64,000 nucleotides of DNA, from positions 124,001-188,000 of the forward strand of contig NHZP01000076.1 in the NCBI GenBank assembly GCA_003313425.1. Reading direction: 5' to 3'. Made by a program: the position numbers and the translations under genes. A model generated the notes under the pieces. It did no database searches and was not told the origin of the DNA. It was given only the letters and a program-made list of their open reading frames with translations. This document shows, piece after piece, positions 11,901-21,703 of the stretch (the first letter of the stretch is position 1; the number at the start of each line of letters is the position of its first letter). This DNA comes from Pseudopyrenochaeta lycopersici. Taxonomy: Eukaryota; Ascomycota; Dothideomycetes; Pleosporales; Pseudopyrenochaetaceae.

Positions 11901-13796
11901 CGCCTTATGCCACCTTAAGAACTCGCATACAGTATGCAGGAGGTAATAATCTCTGTTATAGCACGTTTCTCCTGTTAGGATTAGCTGTACGAGATTAACT
12001 ACAATCCTATAGAAAGGCCTTGTAGCTCGATCGTCTGATTAACGCCTGCTAACCTGAGCTGTCGATTTTAACTCAATGCAGGTCTCGCATTCTCGCAGAT
12101 GTGGTGCTCGAGCTCCTTGCTCAAGACTGATTCCTCGTACGTTTGCATTCAAGTGGTCGATCGCCTCCTTGCTCGCGTGTGCAAACATCTCATGAGCTTT
12201 AACATGAGATGCGGTAATTGGACGTCGATCTTCCCGTGAGACCTTGTACGCTCGTCGAAGAGCTGTTATAAAGCTACTCAGTGCTGGACGATCGTTCTCG
12301 TCAGCATCAACGATCCAGTGTCCTTCTCTATACCTAAGTAGGCATGTGACGTTTGACGGATGCTGCTTGTATATAACATCTCGTCCTGAGTCGAACTGAA
12401 TGCCTATTTCTTAGCATCTTGAGAGGCTTACAACGTTTGTAAAGAAGCCTTCTATCAGGGCTATATTAGTTAGCTTAATCTGACTTATTCTAGACAGTCG
12501 ATTAACTTTGAATATAACCTCTCCCTAGGCCTGTATTGCTAGACTTAAGTCTCCTGCAAGCACTGTTTCCTGAGCTGTCGCCTGCCTTGTCTCTCGCCAG
12601 CCAAACCTCCTTGAATTATATATATGGATGTTTGAGCCTAGGTTAAGGATCTATCAATTAATAATCGTTAGCAGCGTTTTTGGTTGCACCTGGGTGACGG
12701 AAAAGGAGCTGTAGGTCGCAAAACTGCCCCCTTAGCTCTCCTTTCTACTGTTAAGGCTTATTAGCTTATCTACGCCTTTAATTTTCTTGCCGTGACGAGC
12801 GAGGAGCTTGTTAATCCTTTTAACCTGCTCTGGGTTCTTTAAGGCCTTAGCTATTCTATCCTATACAGCTTTAATAGGTTAAAAGCTCTCTAGTCTCTTT
12901 AGATGATTTAGAAACAGGTACTAGCACTCCCTGTACTAATGCATGCCTCCGCAGAGACATTCTAGCTTATGAGCTGATTTTGATAATCTCTGCTCCTTCT
13001 AGTCTGTTCTGTTTAAAACACTGAGTGTTGCAAACGTGCTAAGCGACGTTGCACTAGGCCTAATTTATTGATAATAGACCCTGAACTGAGCTATATAGTC
13101 TGCTAGAGGTTAAATCTTATTCATCTTATCTAAGGTCTCCTTTTTAATAAGGTTATGGTGCGATAATGCTGCCTATTCAGGGGCAATCGTCCTGATAGAT
13201 GTCAGGAAATCCTCTTGAGCTCGATAACCTGTTGTTTTAGGGAGACCTGCCTCCCCGCCTTAGTTAGTAATGTGAATCTAGTCGTTAAGCTATTACTTAA
13301 GATCTTAACTCTAAGGACTGTCCTGCAGAGCTCGATATTTGATAGTTAGCTCTCTACTTCGTGAGGCAGCTGTTAGCGCAAACTGCTTCTTAAGAGTAAC
13401 TAGTTAATTATACGCCTTATCTTTTCTGCTAATAAGGTAAAGGTGTTAAGCAGTAATTGTACAGCTAATATTAAGAAGGAGCTCACTATCCTTCTGCTTA
13501 AGTTTTATATACTCTGCTCTTTCGTATCTCTAGTCTTAAAGGAGATTACTGTATAATGCCTTTTTAGCTGCGTCTAGCTAGCTAATCTCTGTCGCTCCTG
13601 GCTGTATATCGCTAGGTAACGGTCTAGTTAGTTCTCTAAGCTTTGGTAGCTTATCCTTTAGTTTTAAGATGTCGTGGTACTTCTAAATGCTATCTACGAC
13701 AGCTTTCTCTCGTCGTAGCTGGAACCACGACTCCTAGTTAGCTGGTTTATCCAGTAAAACAGTTACTCGTGTGACTCCTGCGTTGTTGTACGACAT
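8930..13796 (-). pseudogene. Copia gag-pol polyprotein, RIP-inactivated
   Basis: The minus strand from ATG at 13796 (MSYNNAGVTRVTVLLDK) reads in one frame through stops as a single gag-pol polyprotein. In order it has gag, a CCHC knuckle (CLCGGMH.YREC, near 12950), a DSG-type protease region, the gag-pre-integrase HH-CC region (HVKAHEMFAHASKEA... CETC), the integrase core, and a reverse transcriptase with RNase H towards 9000. Open islands survive at 11675-11379 (TPYELVYGRQP, ARSLRIKAGLP) and 9671-9489. TAG stops in every domain make it non-coding. Confidence 0.85.
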
Positions 13797-13998
13797 CGTG
13801 ATCTTAGTAATCAATCACTAAACTAATCTCTATGCGGAGAGCAACAGTTCTAGTTAAATAGCGACACTTGTCGACTATATAGGTCTTTGACGCTAACCTA
13901 GCTGTTAATAGACATAACAGGTAAAGGTAAACGTAGTTGTTATTAGTTACACGTCTAAAGCTATATTCGTGTAGAGTTGCGTAGCTTAGGAGGTGTAA

Positions 13999-14012
13999 AC
14001 CGGGCTTATAAC
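13999..14012 (-). other. Primer-binding site, half-tRNA initiator-Met type
   Basis: Directly inside the 5' LTR, on the element strand, is GTTATAAGCCCGGT. In copy 2 the site is GTTATGAGCCCGGT, whose complement ACCGGGCTCATAAC reads as an initiator tRNA-Met anticodon stem-loop. Drosophila copia is known to prime from the 5' half of initiator tRNA-Met cut in this loop. The use of the same mechanism here is inferred. Confidence 0.6.
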
Positions 14013-14135
14013 TGTTGGCGGGCAGCAGGCAGGAGGAACTAGGTTGATTCCTATCAAATGAGACACAAGGGAACTATATACCCTGTGGATGCTTATATAA
14101 CAGAGCACGTGAGGAGCTAACCGTGTTGGCTAACA
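14013..14135 (-). repeat. Copia copy 1, 5' LTR
   Basis: A 123-bp LTR identical to 8726-8848. It ends at 14135 and is followed by the attta target duplication. Confidence 0.95.
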
Positions 14136-14140
14136 ATTTA

Positions 14141-14990
14141 TCCTAAAGTCTACTAAGATATAAACCTAGATTCTAAAGCTAATATTTTATAGGAGTAATA
14201 TAAGAATAACTTTACCCTTCTTAGCAGTATTTAAACAGCGTAGTATTCCTTTAATAAATACTTTATTAAAGCTAACGAGGTCCCTGCCTACTACGCAGCT
14301 ACACTCCTTTACTCTTCCTGTTAAAAGAACTATCTAGAATATAATTAGGAGCCTAAATAGGTAAAGGATATATCTCTAAAGGTGCAGAAGTACTAGGAGA
14401 ATAACTTTAAGGGTAAACACCCTACTATAGTAGATAATATCTTAATATATCCTATAAGAATAGATAAGTTTGCCTAGTAGCACTAGAAGCAGAGGCTTAC
14501 TATACACGCTGTAGATAAGTTTATCTCCTTTACTAAGAATAATCCCTGTAAGCTCCCTCTTAATATAGAGCATTATAAGTAGTAGCTACAGCCTTAGTAA
14601 TAGAAGAGCTATCTAAACTTATTGAAAATAGCTGTTAATATTCTTTCTTATCCCTCTATGTCTGCTAAGCCGGAACGTGTCTTTTCTAAGGCTTATCGCA
14701 CTATATTGTAGTTAAGAATTAAGCTTAGATTAAAGAATATTAAGATAGGAGAGTGTTTAAAGTTATAGCAACGTATATATGTTTAGAGGGACAGTAAATA
14801 TGTAGTAGAGCTGAGAGCACTTAACGAGCGTTGGATTTAAGACGACAACCCAGAAGTCCTTGGACGCGATAATAATAGTCATATGCCTTTAGACGATACG
14901 CAGAGTGAGTTACTAGAGTCTAGCATCTTATCTGGCCCTCGTACTATTAATTCTGAAAGTCTGTTTGTAGAGTAGAACTATTATACCATG
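14141..14990 (+). pseudogene. hAT transposase, C-terminal part
   Basis: Continuation of the transposase interrupted at 8726. The plus strand reads as a hAT dimerisation domain, including NILSYPSMSAKPERVFSKAY then KLRLKNIKIGECLKLWQ, with stops and a frame change. An acidic, Ser-rich tail (near 14830-14975) follows before the subterminal repeats. Confidence 0.7.
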
Positions 14991-15140
14991 CCAAGACTGG
15001 CGATAGGCGTATTGGCAACCTTATTGGCACGTTATTGACACATTATTGGCACATTATTGGTATTGGCAAAACGGTTAACCAATATCTTGGTATTGGCAAA
15101 AAGTGCCAATAGCCTTATTGAATTGTTGACGACAAGCCTG

Positions 15141-15690
15141 CTTCTACCTGTGCTGTATCGAGTTTGATCCAGTGTGTCGCGTCAGACTTCCGTTTTAGGA
15201 GGTAAAGTCGTGGGCGCCTGCTGTAGTCGTCGATGATCAGGAGGTAGTAAGCTTCGCCGTTAGGGGTAGGCGGCGTGATGGGGCCCCCAAGATCCGCAAA
15301 TTGGCGCTCGCCTCGTCGCGTGGCGCGGGTTACTAATGCCATGTGGTTTTGGGCATGGCCTTTGCCGTGGACACAGGAGGCGCAGAGTAGGTCGGTCCGG
15401 TCGTCCAGGAGCGGTATCTCCAGTTGTTTAGCTAGAGTCTTGCAGGTCTTGTAGTTGAGGTGACCCATCCGTTTGTGGAGGTACATGAGTGAGATGGCAG
15501 GAGTGGTGTGCTCGGTAACAAAGGCCATCGTACCAGTAGGTGTTTCTGTGGCGTAATTCCAGAGTTCAAGAGATTCCTTAATTGAGTACCGGAGCTTCCG
15601 GAAGACGCCATGAACAGAACCCAAGAGGATTAGGGTGTTTTTCCCTTGGTGCCGCTTCGTGATGCGGGCACATCGGGAGTCGATCCAGAA
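15141..15690 (-). pseudogene. Copia integrase fragment of a different family, 3'-truncated
   Basis: The minus strand has an uninterrupted reading with a gag-pre-integrase zinc region (LHKRMGHLNYKTC...LCASCVHGKGH, an HHCC finger) followed by the start of a Copia integrase core (EAYYLLIIDDYSRR...YLLKRKSD). The frame runs into the hAT terminus at 15140 and stops at once inside the transposon. Upstream of 15690 the Copia frame fades. Codon use is ordinary and stops are absent, so this copy escaped RIP. It is too short and incomplete to work. Confidence 0.8.
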
Positions 15691-15898
15691 GAGTCAGAAG
15701 CAAGCACTTATTGCACAGCTAGTCTTGTTGATAGTGATAGTTCTAATGATGAATGAGCTGAGTTGGTAGCGCCAAGCATTTTCGGTGGGTTCGGTGGTGC
15801 TTGACGTTACTAGATTATAAAGTTACATCCTAAATAGAGCTGCCTTATACATTAATTAGAATAGGCCTATCTATGCATCTAATTAATAAGTAAATGTT

Positions 15899-16010
15899 TA
15901 GGGTTTCTCAGGAAATTAAACTGCCAAACACTTTAATCGGGTCGCCCATTGTAGATAGGGTTTCTTAGGCAATTAAACTACCAAACACTTTAATCGCGTC
16001 GCCCATTGTA
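15899..16010. repeat. 55-bp tandem duplication
   Basis: Two 55-bp units (15899-15953 and 15956-16010) share the frame TAGGGTTTCT...CGCCCATTGTA with a few transitions, and lie just downstream of the F-box gene. Its origin is unknown. It may mark a small insertion or slippage event. Confidence 0.85.
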
Positions 16011-16231
16011 GGTAGATACAAAAGTATCTCCCCTCCCTCTACTATGTCCCCTACGCTCGACGTGGCTGCCACGGCATTACACCTGGCGGATAGGTTTTCG
16101 CTTCTTGACAATGTTACATGTGCCCAAAATTCCATGCGCAGTGGCCGCCACACCTTGCTCTCCGCAGCGTCAACAAATTGATAGAGAAATGCACGATGCA
16201 ATTACGATAAGGAATAGAATTTATAGAAATC

Positions 16232-18172
16232 CTAGCCCTGAAGTGGAAAACTAGACCATTCATCCTGCCAATCTCTGCTATCTTGTTTATGTGGCCAAAT
16301 AGAATGGAATATTTGTTCAACCACTGGATCCATTCTTCCAAGCCGTTCACGTTCGTAATTTTCCCTTGCACGCTGCCTTAGTTCCTTCACCGTAACGTCT
16401 TCTGTATCATCGCGCGGCAGGCGCTTAATCAGCCACGACCGACTCATACTCTGGACAAACATGTCAATGGCGGAATTAGCATCAGTGTGGGTGAAAACAC
16501 CACCATTCTTTGTCCACAACTTAAGTCGCTCTAGCCGTCTGCCTGTCTTGCTCTGGATGATCATCTCCCAAATGGAGCGAGCCAGCCCCTCATCTATTGC
16601 GCTATTGATTAACGCTTCTCTAACATTGCCTCTCTTAATAATATTTGAATAGTTCCAGGCAAGCTCTTGATCCTCCCCTTCAAACTGGGCGTCGTACGTT
16701 GGGTCGCGACCGATCCGCCAGTTGGCGCAATCTAGAGTAAGGAAAAGAGATCTCAAGCTTTCTATTTTACTAAAGCATTTGTAGATGGCAGCCTCGGACG
16801 CACTAGACTTATCGCGCATGACTGTGATCGCGAGCTTTTCTAGCACCGGGCACAGAGCTTGGATCTGCAAAATGCGATCCTCGGTGAATTCCATAGGAAT
16901 CTCTCTTCGAATGCGAATATTGTTCATAGCTTCGTAAGGGTCCAAACTGAGCTTCTTCAGCGTCAGTCCATGATGGATCAAGACAGCCTCTATGATTTGT
17001 GGCTCCATAGGCCCATTAATAGTCAGCTCCTCAAGAGAGTCAATAGCCTGGAAAAAGGCGATTGCATTCTCACTGTAGTGAGGTTTTTCGTTGTAATCGT
17101 CGTTGCGGTTAAGATTTACGAAGAGCGTTTTCAGGTTGGGGAATAAATGATTCCGAGCAAGCCATTCCATTTCCTCACCAGTGAGTCCACATGACCTTGC
17201 TCGTTGGCCGCCTCCGATGACGAGGTGTTGCAGCTTATCAAAATCCGTATGCTTAGTCCAGTTTTGTAGGGCTGTCGACCCGCATCCATAGAGTGATAGT
17301 GATGTCAAGGACCCAGTTCCCTCGCCAGAAAAGCCTGGAAGTCCTTGCCATAATGGCTTTCGCATACTGCGTTGACTGGAAGGAAGTATTGAAACGATAT
17401 CCGCAATGGAAACCTCCTTAAGGTTGGGAGCAAGCCCAGCAGCAAGCTCCATCACGGCATCCATATTATAATCAAAGTCGCCCTCTGAATCTTGATCAGT
17501 GCAGATAACTTTGACTCTATATAGAGATGGAGATGTAGCAAGCTCCATCTCATAAAGATAAGGGACTCCCCATAATAAGGTCCGGAACCGGAACGTAAGA
17601 TGATGAAGCCTACATAAAGGATGCTGCTCATGGAGGGCCCTAAGAAGACTTGGTGGGAGTTGGCTTTGGCAGTTATAGATTAAGTCTCTTAGGCCAGTTA
17701 TTGCTTGGAGTAGGCTCACAAAAGGAGCCCATGCTATATCTTCTTCAGAAGACTCTTTAATGACGCCTTCATCATAGACTACAAATTGGCGGCTAGAGTC
17801 TATGAGTTCTTCGTCATCTAGTATCTCAGTAAGGCCAGATCGTTTGAAACAACCCAAATTAGGGTCATATATATCCGTCTTTTTGGTGTTGAGGCGTAGA
17901 GCACCTTCGATGGTTATGCTTTGGACGTGACGAGCGGAATCCATGCGGAAGAGAGCCGTAACAAGTCTGCTGGTGTCGCGCCGCAATCCTTCGCGATCCT
18001 TGATCATAATACTAATCTTCCGAAAAATGAGAAATGCTGTGGCCCTATGGCAAGCCTTGCTTGCTAGACTTAACGCGAAAAGGCTAGGTCGATGCACTGT
18101 TTCAACCCAATCTGCTATCTGCTGCACTATCTCGAGTGGCAGAGAAGGCATGGTGACTTTGGTCGTGCTCAT
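16232..18172 (-). CDS. F-box / leucine-rich-repeat protein
   Basis: An intact single-exon gene of 646 codons. The frame is open 37 codons further upstream, but I chose the Met at 18172 because its context (CAACAATGAG) is good and the F-box begins directly after it. Residues about 8-50 (MPSLPLEIVQQIADWV... SLASKACHRATAFLIFR) are a fungal F-box. Degenerate LRR-like segments follow (NLKEVSIADI, LTSLSLYGC, LQHLVIGG, FPNLKTLFVNL, SLEELTING, TLKKLSLDP, VLEKLAI). Proteins of this kind usually couple substrates to an SCF ubiquitin ligase through Skp1; the substrate here is unknown. The C-terminus is charged and ends in a Trp-rich stretch. Transposon fragments lie on both sides, yet it carries no RIP stops. 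It belongs to the large lineage-specific F-box families of ascomycetes. Confidence 0.85.
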   Translation of the reverse strand: MSTTKVTMPSLPLEIVQQIADWVETVHRPSLFALSLASKACHRATAFLIFRKISIMIKDREGLRRDTSRLVTALFRMDSARHVQSITIEGALRLNTKKTDIYDPNLGCFKRSGLTEILDDEELIDSSRQFVVYDEGVIKESSEEDIAWAPFVSLLQAITGLRDLIYNCQSQLPPSLLRALHEQHPLCRLHHLTFRFRTLLWGVPYLYEMELATSPSLYRVKVICTDQDSEGDFDYNMDAVMELAAGLAPNLKEVSIADIVSILPSSQRSMRKPLWQGLPGFSGEGTGSLTSLSLYGCGSTALQNWTKHTDFDKLQHLVIGGGQRARSCGLTGEEMEWLARNHLFPNLKTLFVNLNRNDDYNEKPHYSENAIAFFQAIDSLEELTINGPMEPQIIEAVLIHHGLTLKKLSLDPYEAMNNIRIRREIPMEFTEDRILQIQALCPVLEKLAITVMRDKSSASEAAIYKCFSKIESLRSLFLTLDCANWRIGRDPTYDAQFEGEDQELAWNYSNIIKRGNVREALINSAIDEGLARSIWEMIIQSKTGRRLERLKLWTKNGGVFTHTDANSAIDMFVQSMSRSWLIKRLPRDDTEDVTVKELRQRARENYERERLGRMDPVVEQIFHSIWPHKQDSRDWQDEWSSFPLQG

Positions 18173-18956
18173 TGTTGCGTTTGATTGGACAGACTGATGC
18201 AAGAAGGTCGGATGTGTCGTGTAGTGAAGTTGATGGTTGAGAAATGGAAAACAGATGCAGCCGTTTGCCGTCCGTGATGACACGGTTGGCTAGCTCAATA
18301 TCGTTCAACGTGGAGTCAACAATCATCTATGCGTGCATGAATACACGTAGTTGTTGTGCTTTTGAAGGTAAATGCATTGCCACAATACTTCATATAGGCA
18401 CCAACACGGCACCAACGGTATTGCTGTCGGATGACGTTTTCAACATCGACCGCAAAAGACCGACGCCGTGGCTCCACTGCCAACGCTTCATGAAACGCGA
18501 AGCCTCGACCTAACCGAATCTGGCAGGCACAGCCTCCTTTCCTTGAATAAGATTAATTGATGAATCGGATCTGACTCCTGAATCAGCCTCATCTTAGGAA
18601 TCAGACGCTGCACTCAAAATTCGGTATCTGAAACTTCTGAGCCCTAGGGCCAATCAGCAACTGCTTAACGTGCCCCACCACCTGGTGCACGGGCCCAGCT
18701 GATGCACGCGAACAGCCATGCGCGCTCCCAACTTTATGAGGCTATGGAGCCACCAACAATAGCTATTATCACGGGACTTTTTGGTGGTGAGCTTAACTAG
18801 GTATATAGAGTAATTGCGCAGCATCGGATTACGTAAGAAGTCTTTGTGGCAACCTGATTCTGCCATGGTGGTGGAGAAATCGTGTGTTGAAGTTTGGCAG
18901 GAATTTTCGTGTTCGCGTTCCTTAGGTAGTGGTGTTCCTCAGGTGGGGCGGCACGT
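18173..18956. other. Upstream region of the F-box gene, nothing else recognised
   Basis: Ordinary composition, without RIP-like decay. It must hold the F-box promoter. Short ORFs occur on both strands (such as 18866-18654 minus) but none has a recognisable domain. The Tc1 element begins at 18959. Confidence 0.4.
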
Positions 18957-18958
18957 TA

Positions 18959-20305
18959 CAGTGCCCTTCCAAAAGTTCTCGCCGCGCTAGTGCGACGCGC
19001 TCCATCACAACAACACCACCTCAACTTTGCAGTATTATAATTATGCCACTACAACGCCAAATTCTTTAAGAAATAGACCAAAATACGCGCAGACGTCCTA
19101 ATTAACAGTCCAGCAGCGGAATCAAATTATTAGCATGCTGCATGGTGGTGCTACAGTCGCTGAAGTTGCTAACGCGTTTAGCCGTAGTAAACGCGGTATA
19201 CACGACATTAGGAAAAGATATTAACAAACAGGTAAAACAACAGATAAACCTCGCAGCAGTAGACTACCTATACTATCGCTTTATTAGAAGAAGATTATCT
19301 ATCGCAAAGCACGCGCACAGCTAAAAATTACGTATAAAGAGCTAGCTAAAGGTAGTAGTTATGAATCCAGATAGCACTACTTTAAAGCCACCTAGCTATT
19401 CCACATTGCAGCAGTATCTTAAAGGACAAAGCCTTACTAAATCTCCTTATAAAAAGCGTCTAAAGCTTAATAAATCGCGTGCGTTACGGCGGCTTAAGTT
19501 CTGTAGAGAGTACTCTTATTTCCCGTAGCATTAACGCACTATGCGCTTCTTAGATAAGTGCTCCTTTTAGAAGGGCTTAGGGTAAACATAAGAGTAGGTA
19601 TTTTATAATTTATAAGAGAAATAGAAGATAATAATACTTTAAACCTATAGCTGTAGTAAGAAGATAGCATAGATAGTGTAGGGTTTAATATAGCTGGATG
19701 AACGTGGGCGTGCGCAGAGGAGCCCTCTAGTTATAATAGAGCGCGATCCTAATACTCTAAACTATAGATACTCTGCTAAAAGTTATATTAAGGCTTTAAA
19801 GAAAGGCCTCTTACAATTATAGCGTCGTTTACAGCTTTTTATGCAGGATAACGCGCGCGTACATACAGCTGCAGCTACAAGGAGATTTCTGGCTGAGCAC
19901 TACATTAGTACAGTTAACTGGCCACCCTACTCACCTGATCTTAACCCAATTAAGCACCTCTAGTGGTATCTTAAAAAGCTTATATATAGATCCTATCCTT
20001 AGTATAACAATTATAGTTAAGCTATAGAGGAGTGGGATGGCTTTTGCGCTGCATTGAAGGGTTGCTGGCGTCGCATACCAGCCAGCCTGATTCGGCGCCT
20101 TATCATGAGCATGCCACGACGAATTGATGCATGCAAGAAAGCGCGAGGGTGGCAAACGAAATATTGAACCCGTGCGCAACTACTGCTTCAAAAAAAATTA
20201 AATTATATTATATACTGGCTGAGATTCATGGTGTTGAAGTTTTGTGCCCATGGGCTGGTGAGGGTGGCTCGTGCGTGCGCGGCGAGAACTTTTGGAAGGG
20301 CACTG
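18959..20305 (+). mobile_element. Tc1/mariner-type DNA transposon
   Basis: An element of 1347 bp. Terminal inverted repeats of about 29 bp start with CAGTGCCCTTCCAAAAGTTC and continue CTCGCCGCGC at both ends. Outside them lies the expected TA target duplication (18957-18958 and 20306-20307). The inside encodes a decayed Tc1 transposase on the plus strand. Confidence 0.93.
19050..20130 (+). pseudogene. Tc1-type transposase, RIP-inactivated
   Basis: The N-terminal helix-turn-helix is readable (LTVQQRNQIISMLHGGATVA then EVANAFSRSKRGIHDIRKRY). The catalytic region is also readable: MQDNARVHTAAATRRFLA followed by WPPYSPDLNPIKHLWWYLKK, the QDNA..H / WP..SPDLNPIE.LW signature of DD34E transposases, with the catalytic Glu replaced by Lys (IEH to IKH). 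The C-terminus (RIPASLIRRLIMSMPRRIDAC) is conserved. TAG stops and the E-to-K change fit RIP. Confidence 0.85.
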
Positions 20306-20307
20306 TA

Positions 20308-20610
20308 AGGAGCTCATCAACGCCCGGCGGAGCTTCAGAGGCCAAGGACCTCCGCCTAATTAACCAATTCAGCAACGGTGCAGCATTGCACATCTAAATC
20401 TGACCCAACATCTTCCTACAACTTCCTACATACCTAGCACATTTATCACTAATGCTCTTACTACTTTTAGCTTATCCCGGTCATCTTACGTCAAATCCCA
20501 TGTGCAACGTCTTTTAGTATCCAGGAGATTGTGGGTTACTATGCAAGTCACGAGTCTCCTTTTCTAAGTAACGACGAGGAGAGAACTCTTCAGGAACGAT
20601 GAAAATGCGA
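20308..20610. other. Intergenic region upstream of secreted-protein gene
   Basis: No gene seen. It lies between the Tc1 terminus and the TATA-like site of the next gene and should include its upstream control region. Confidence 0.4.
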
Positions 20611-20619
20611 GTATATAGG
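20611..20619 (+). promoter_or_regulatory. TATA-like box of secreted-protein gene
   Basis: GTATATAGG lies about 170 bp upstream of the ATG at 20787. A pyrimidine- and CAA-rich leader (CATCACAGTCAAACTCACCAA) follows, as is common in well-expressed fungal genes. Confidence 0.45.
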
Positions 20620-20786
20620 TCGTACAATTCTCTTCGTCAGAATTCATCATCACAGTCAAACTCACCAACAAGAACAGCTACTTTCAACTCGTCACTTCTA
20701 GCCGCATATTCTCTCCCTTGCATACTTTGCAACAATCTCCCAATCCATCCTTGATCCACGAATCACAAACAGTTTCAAGTTTCAAG

Positions 20787-21419
20787 ATGGTGAATATCAA
20801 GAGCCTCCTCTTTGCAGCCTCCGTGCTTCTTAGCGGGATTGCTGCAGCTCCCTTCCCAGACAGTAACGCTGAGGCCCGCGCCATCGACATCTCTACCGTC
20901 GAGTCTCATGGTCTGAACGCTCCCCACAGCCTCGAGCGTAGGACTTTTGCCCGGGGGCAGACTACTACTCCCATGGACATGCGAGAGAACCAATGGATTT
21001 ACGGCAGCACGTTTGCCAGGATGAATCTCGATGCAATTGCAATCACCGACCTAAGCGGCTGTACCGTACTCGTCTTCTGGGACGGAGAAAATAATCCATC
21101 CGCCTTCCACATCCTCTGCGGCCATGAAGAGGCAGATGCTGCAGAAGCATATGATAGAATTCAAGAAATGGGGGACTTAGACGAAAATGGTATTACTATC
21201 GCATATTACAAGCAAGAATATTTAGATGCTACCATAAGGGGACTAAAAAAGAAGAACCCAAATGCTGAGGCAAAGATTATTAACCGGCTACACTATAACT
21301 ATGATAATGTAAAAGCACTTCGCCCAGGCAACAAAATTACGTTTACTATTCATAAAGGTAGCAATGTGCTTAATCAATCCGATGCACCAGGCACATCTAA
21401 TCAGCCTGGCAGAAAGTAG
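20787..21419 (+). CDS. Small secreted protein, candidate effector with CheD/CNF-like Cys-His arrangement
   Basis: An intact single exon of 210 codons. The frame is open 23 codons upstream, but the ATG at 20787 (CAAGATGG) starts a clean signal peptide (MVNIKSLLFAASVLLSGIAA). A dibasic Kex2-type site, LERR, lies at residues 49-52, so residues about 21-52 look like a propeptide. The mature part holds TDLSGCTVLVFWD (Cys92) followed 16 residues later by His108 in SAFHILCGHEE. This spacing resembles the G-C-[TV]...H core of CheD and CNF-type glutamine deamidases, which is a guess from pattern only. The two cysteines (92 and 111) could instead form a disulphide. The C-terminus is Lys/Asn-rich. The gene lies between a Tc1 element and a Fot1 fragment and shows no RIP stops, as expected for an effector in a repeat-rich compartment. 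No named family is recognised with certainty. Confidence 0.75.
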   Translation: MVNIKSLLFAASVLLSGIAAAPFPDSNAEARAIDISTVESHGLNAPHSLERRTFARGQTTTPMDMRENQWIYGSTFARMNLDAIAITDLSGCTVLVFWDGENNPSAFHILCGHEEADAAEAYDRIQEMGDLDENGITIAYYKQEYLDATIRGLKKKNPNAEAKIINRLHYNYDNVKALRPGNKITFTIHKGSNVLNQSDAPGTSNQPGRK

Positions 21420-21703
21420 TTCTTAGGAGCGCTTCATGAAAGGGGCTAGGATTAAGAGAATGGTAGGATAACATTCAGTTATCATCGTATTAGATGGCAA
21501 ATTAACATGCAAAATAGCAAGATGGTTACTCTTTTGGTTTAGTTAGATTTCCTTAGTTAGATAGACTCATCTATATTTCCTCAATTTGAGTTCTTTGATT
21601 AGAGTACCTATTTTCTAGAGAGTCGTACTATTATGTAACCTACAATCAAGCAATTAATTAATCCTAAACTAAACATAGCTACTTCCATCTTCTTGCTACT
21701 TGT
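21420..21703. other. 3' region of the secreted-protein gene
   Basis: AT-rich, without an ORF of note. It presumably holds the 3' untranslated region and the lost left end of the Fot1 element that follows. Confidence 0.4.

Larger units (their letters stand above)
8726..14135 (-). mobile_element. Copia (Ty1) LTR retrotransposon, copy 1
   Basis: A complete element of 5410 bp in minus orientation. Its 123-bp LTRs (8726-8848 and 14013-14135) run TG...CA on the LTR strand and are flanked by the 5-bp target duplication attta (8721-8725 and 14136-14140). It sits inside a hAT transposase frame. The internal region is heavily RIP-mutated although the two LTRs are identical. Copy 2 lies at 48182-53609 and a solo LTR of the same family at 35816. 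Confidence 0.95.
6828..15140 (+). mobile_element. hAT DNA transposon with nested Copia insertion
   Basis: The ends are a perfect 17-bp terminal inverted repeat, CAGGCTTGTCGTCAACA at 6828-6844 and its complement at 15124-15140. The CAG start is usual for hAT. Just inside both ends lie clusters of CCAATACC/TTGGTATTGGC motifs (6853-6900 and 15010-15110), which look like subterminal transposase-binding repeats. Without the Copia insertion (8726-14135) the element would be about 2.9 kb, normal for an autonomous hAT. The 8 bp outside the ends differ (gccgcacg and cttctacc), and the two flanks belong to different truncated genes. Confidence 0.8.

Noticed and set aside
16461..18197. Plus-strand ORFs inside the F-box gene
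   Set aside because: Antisense shadows of a 646-codon gene with clear F-box and LRR signals.
18654..18866. 70-codon minus ORF as a gene
   Set aside because: No domain, no signal peptide, poor support from context.
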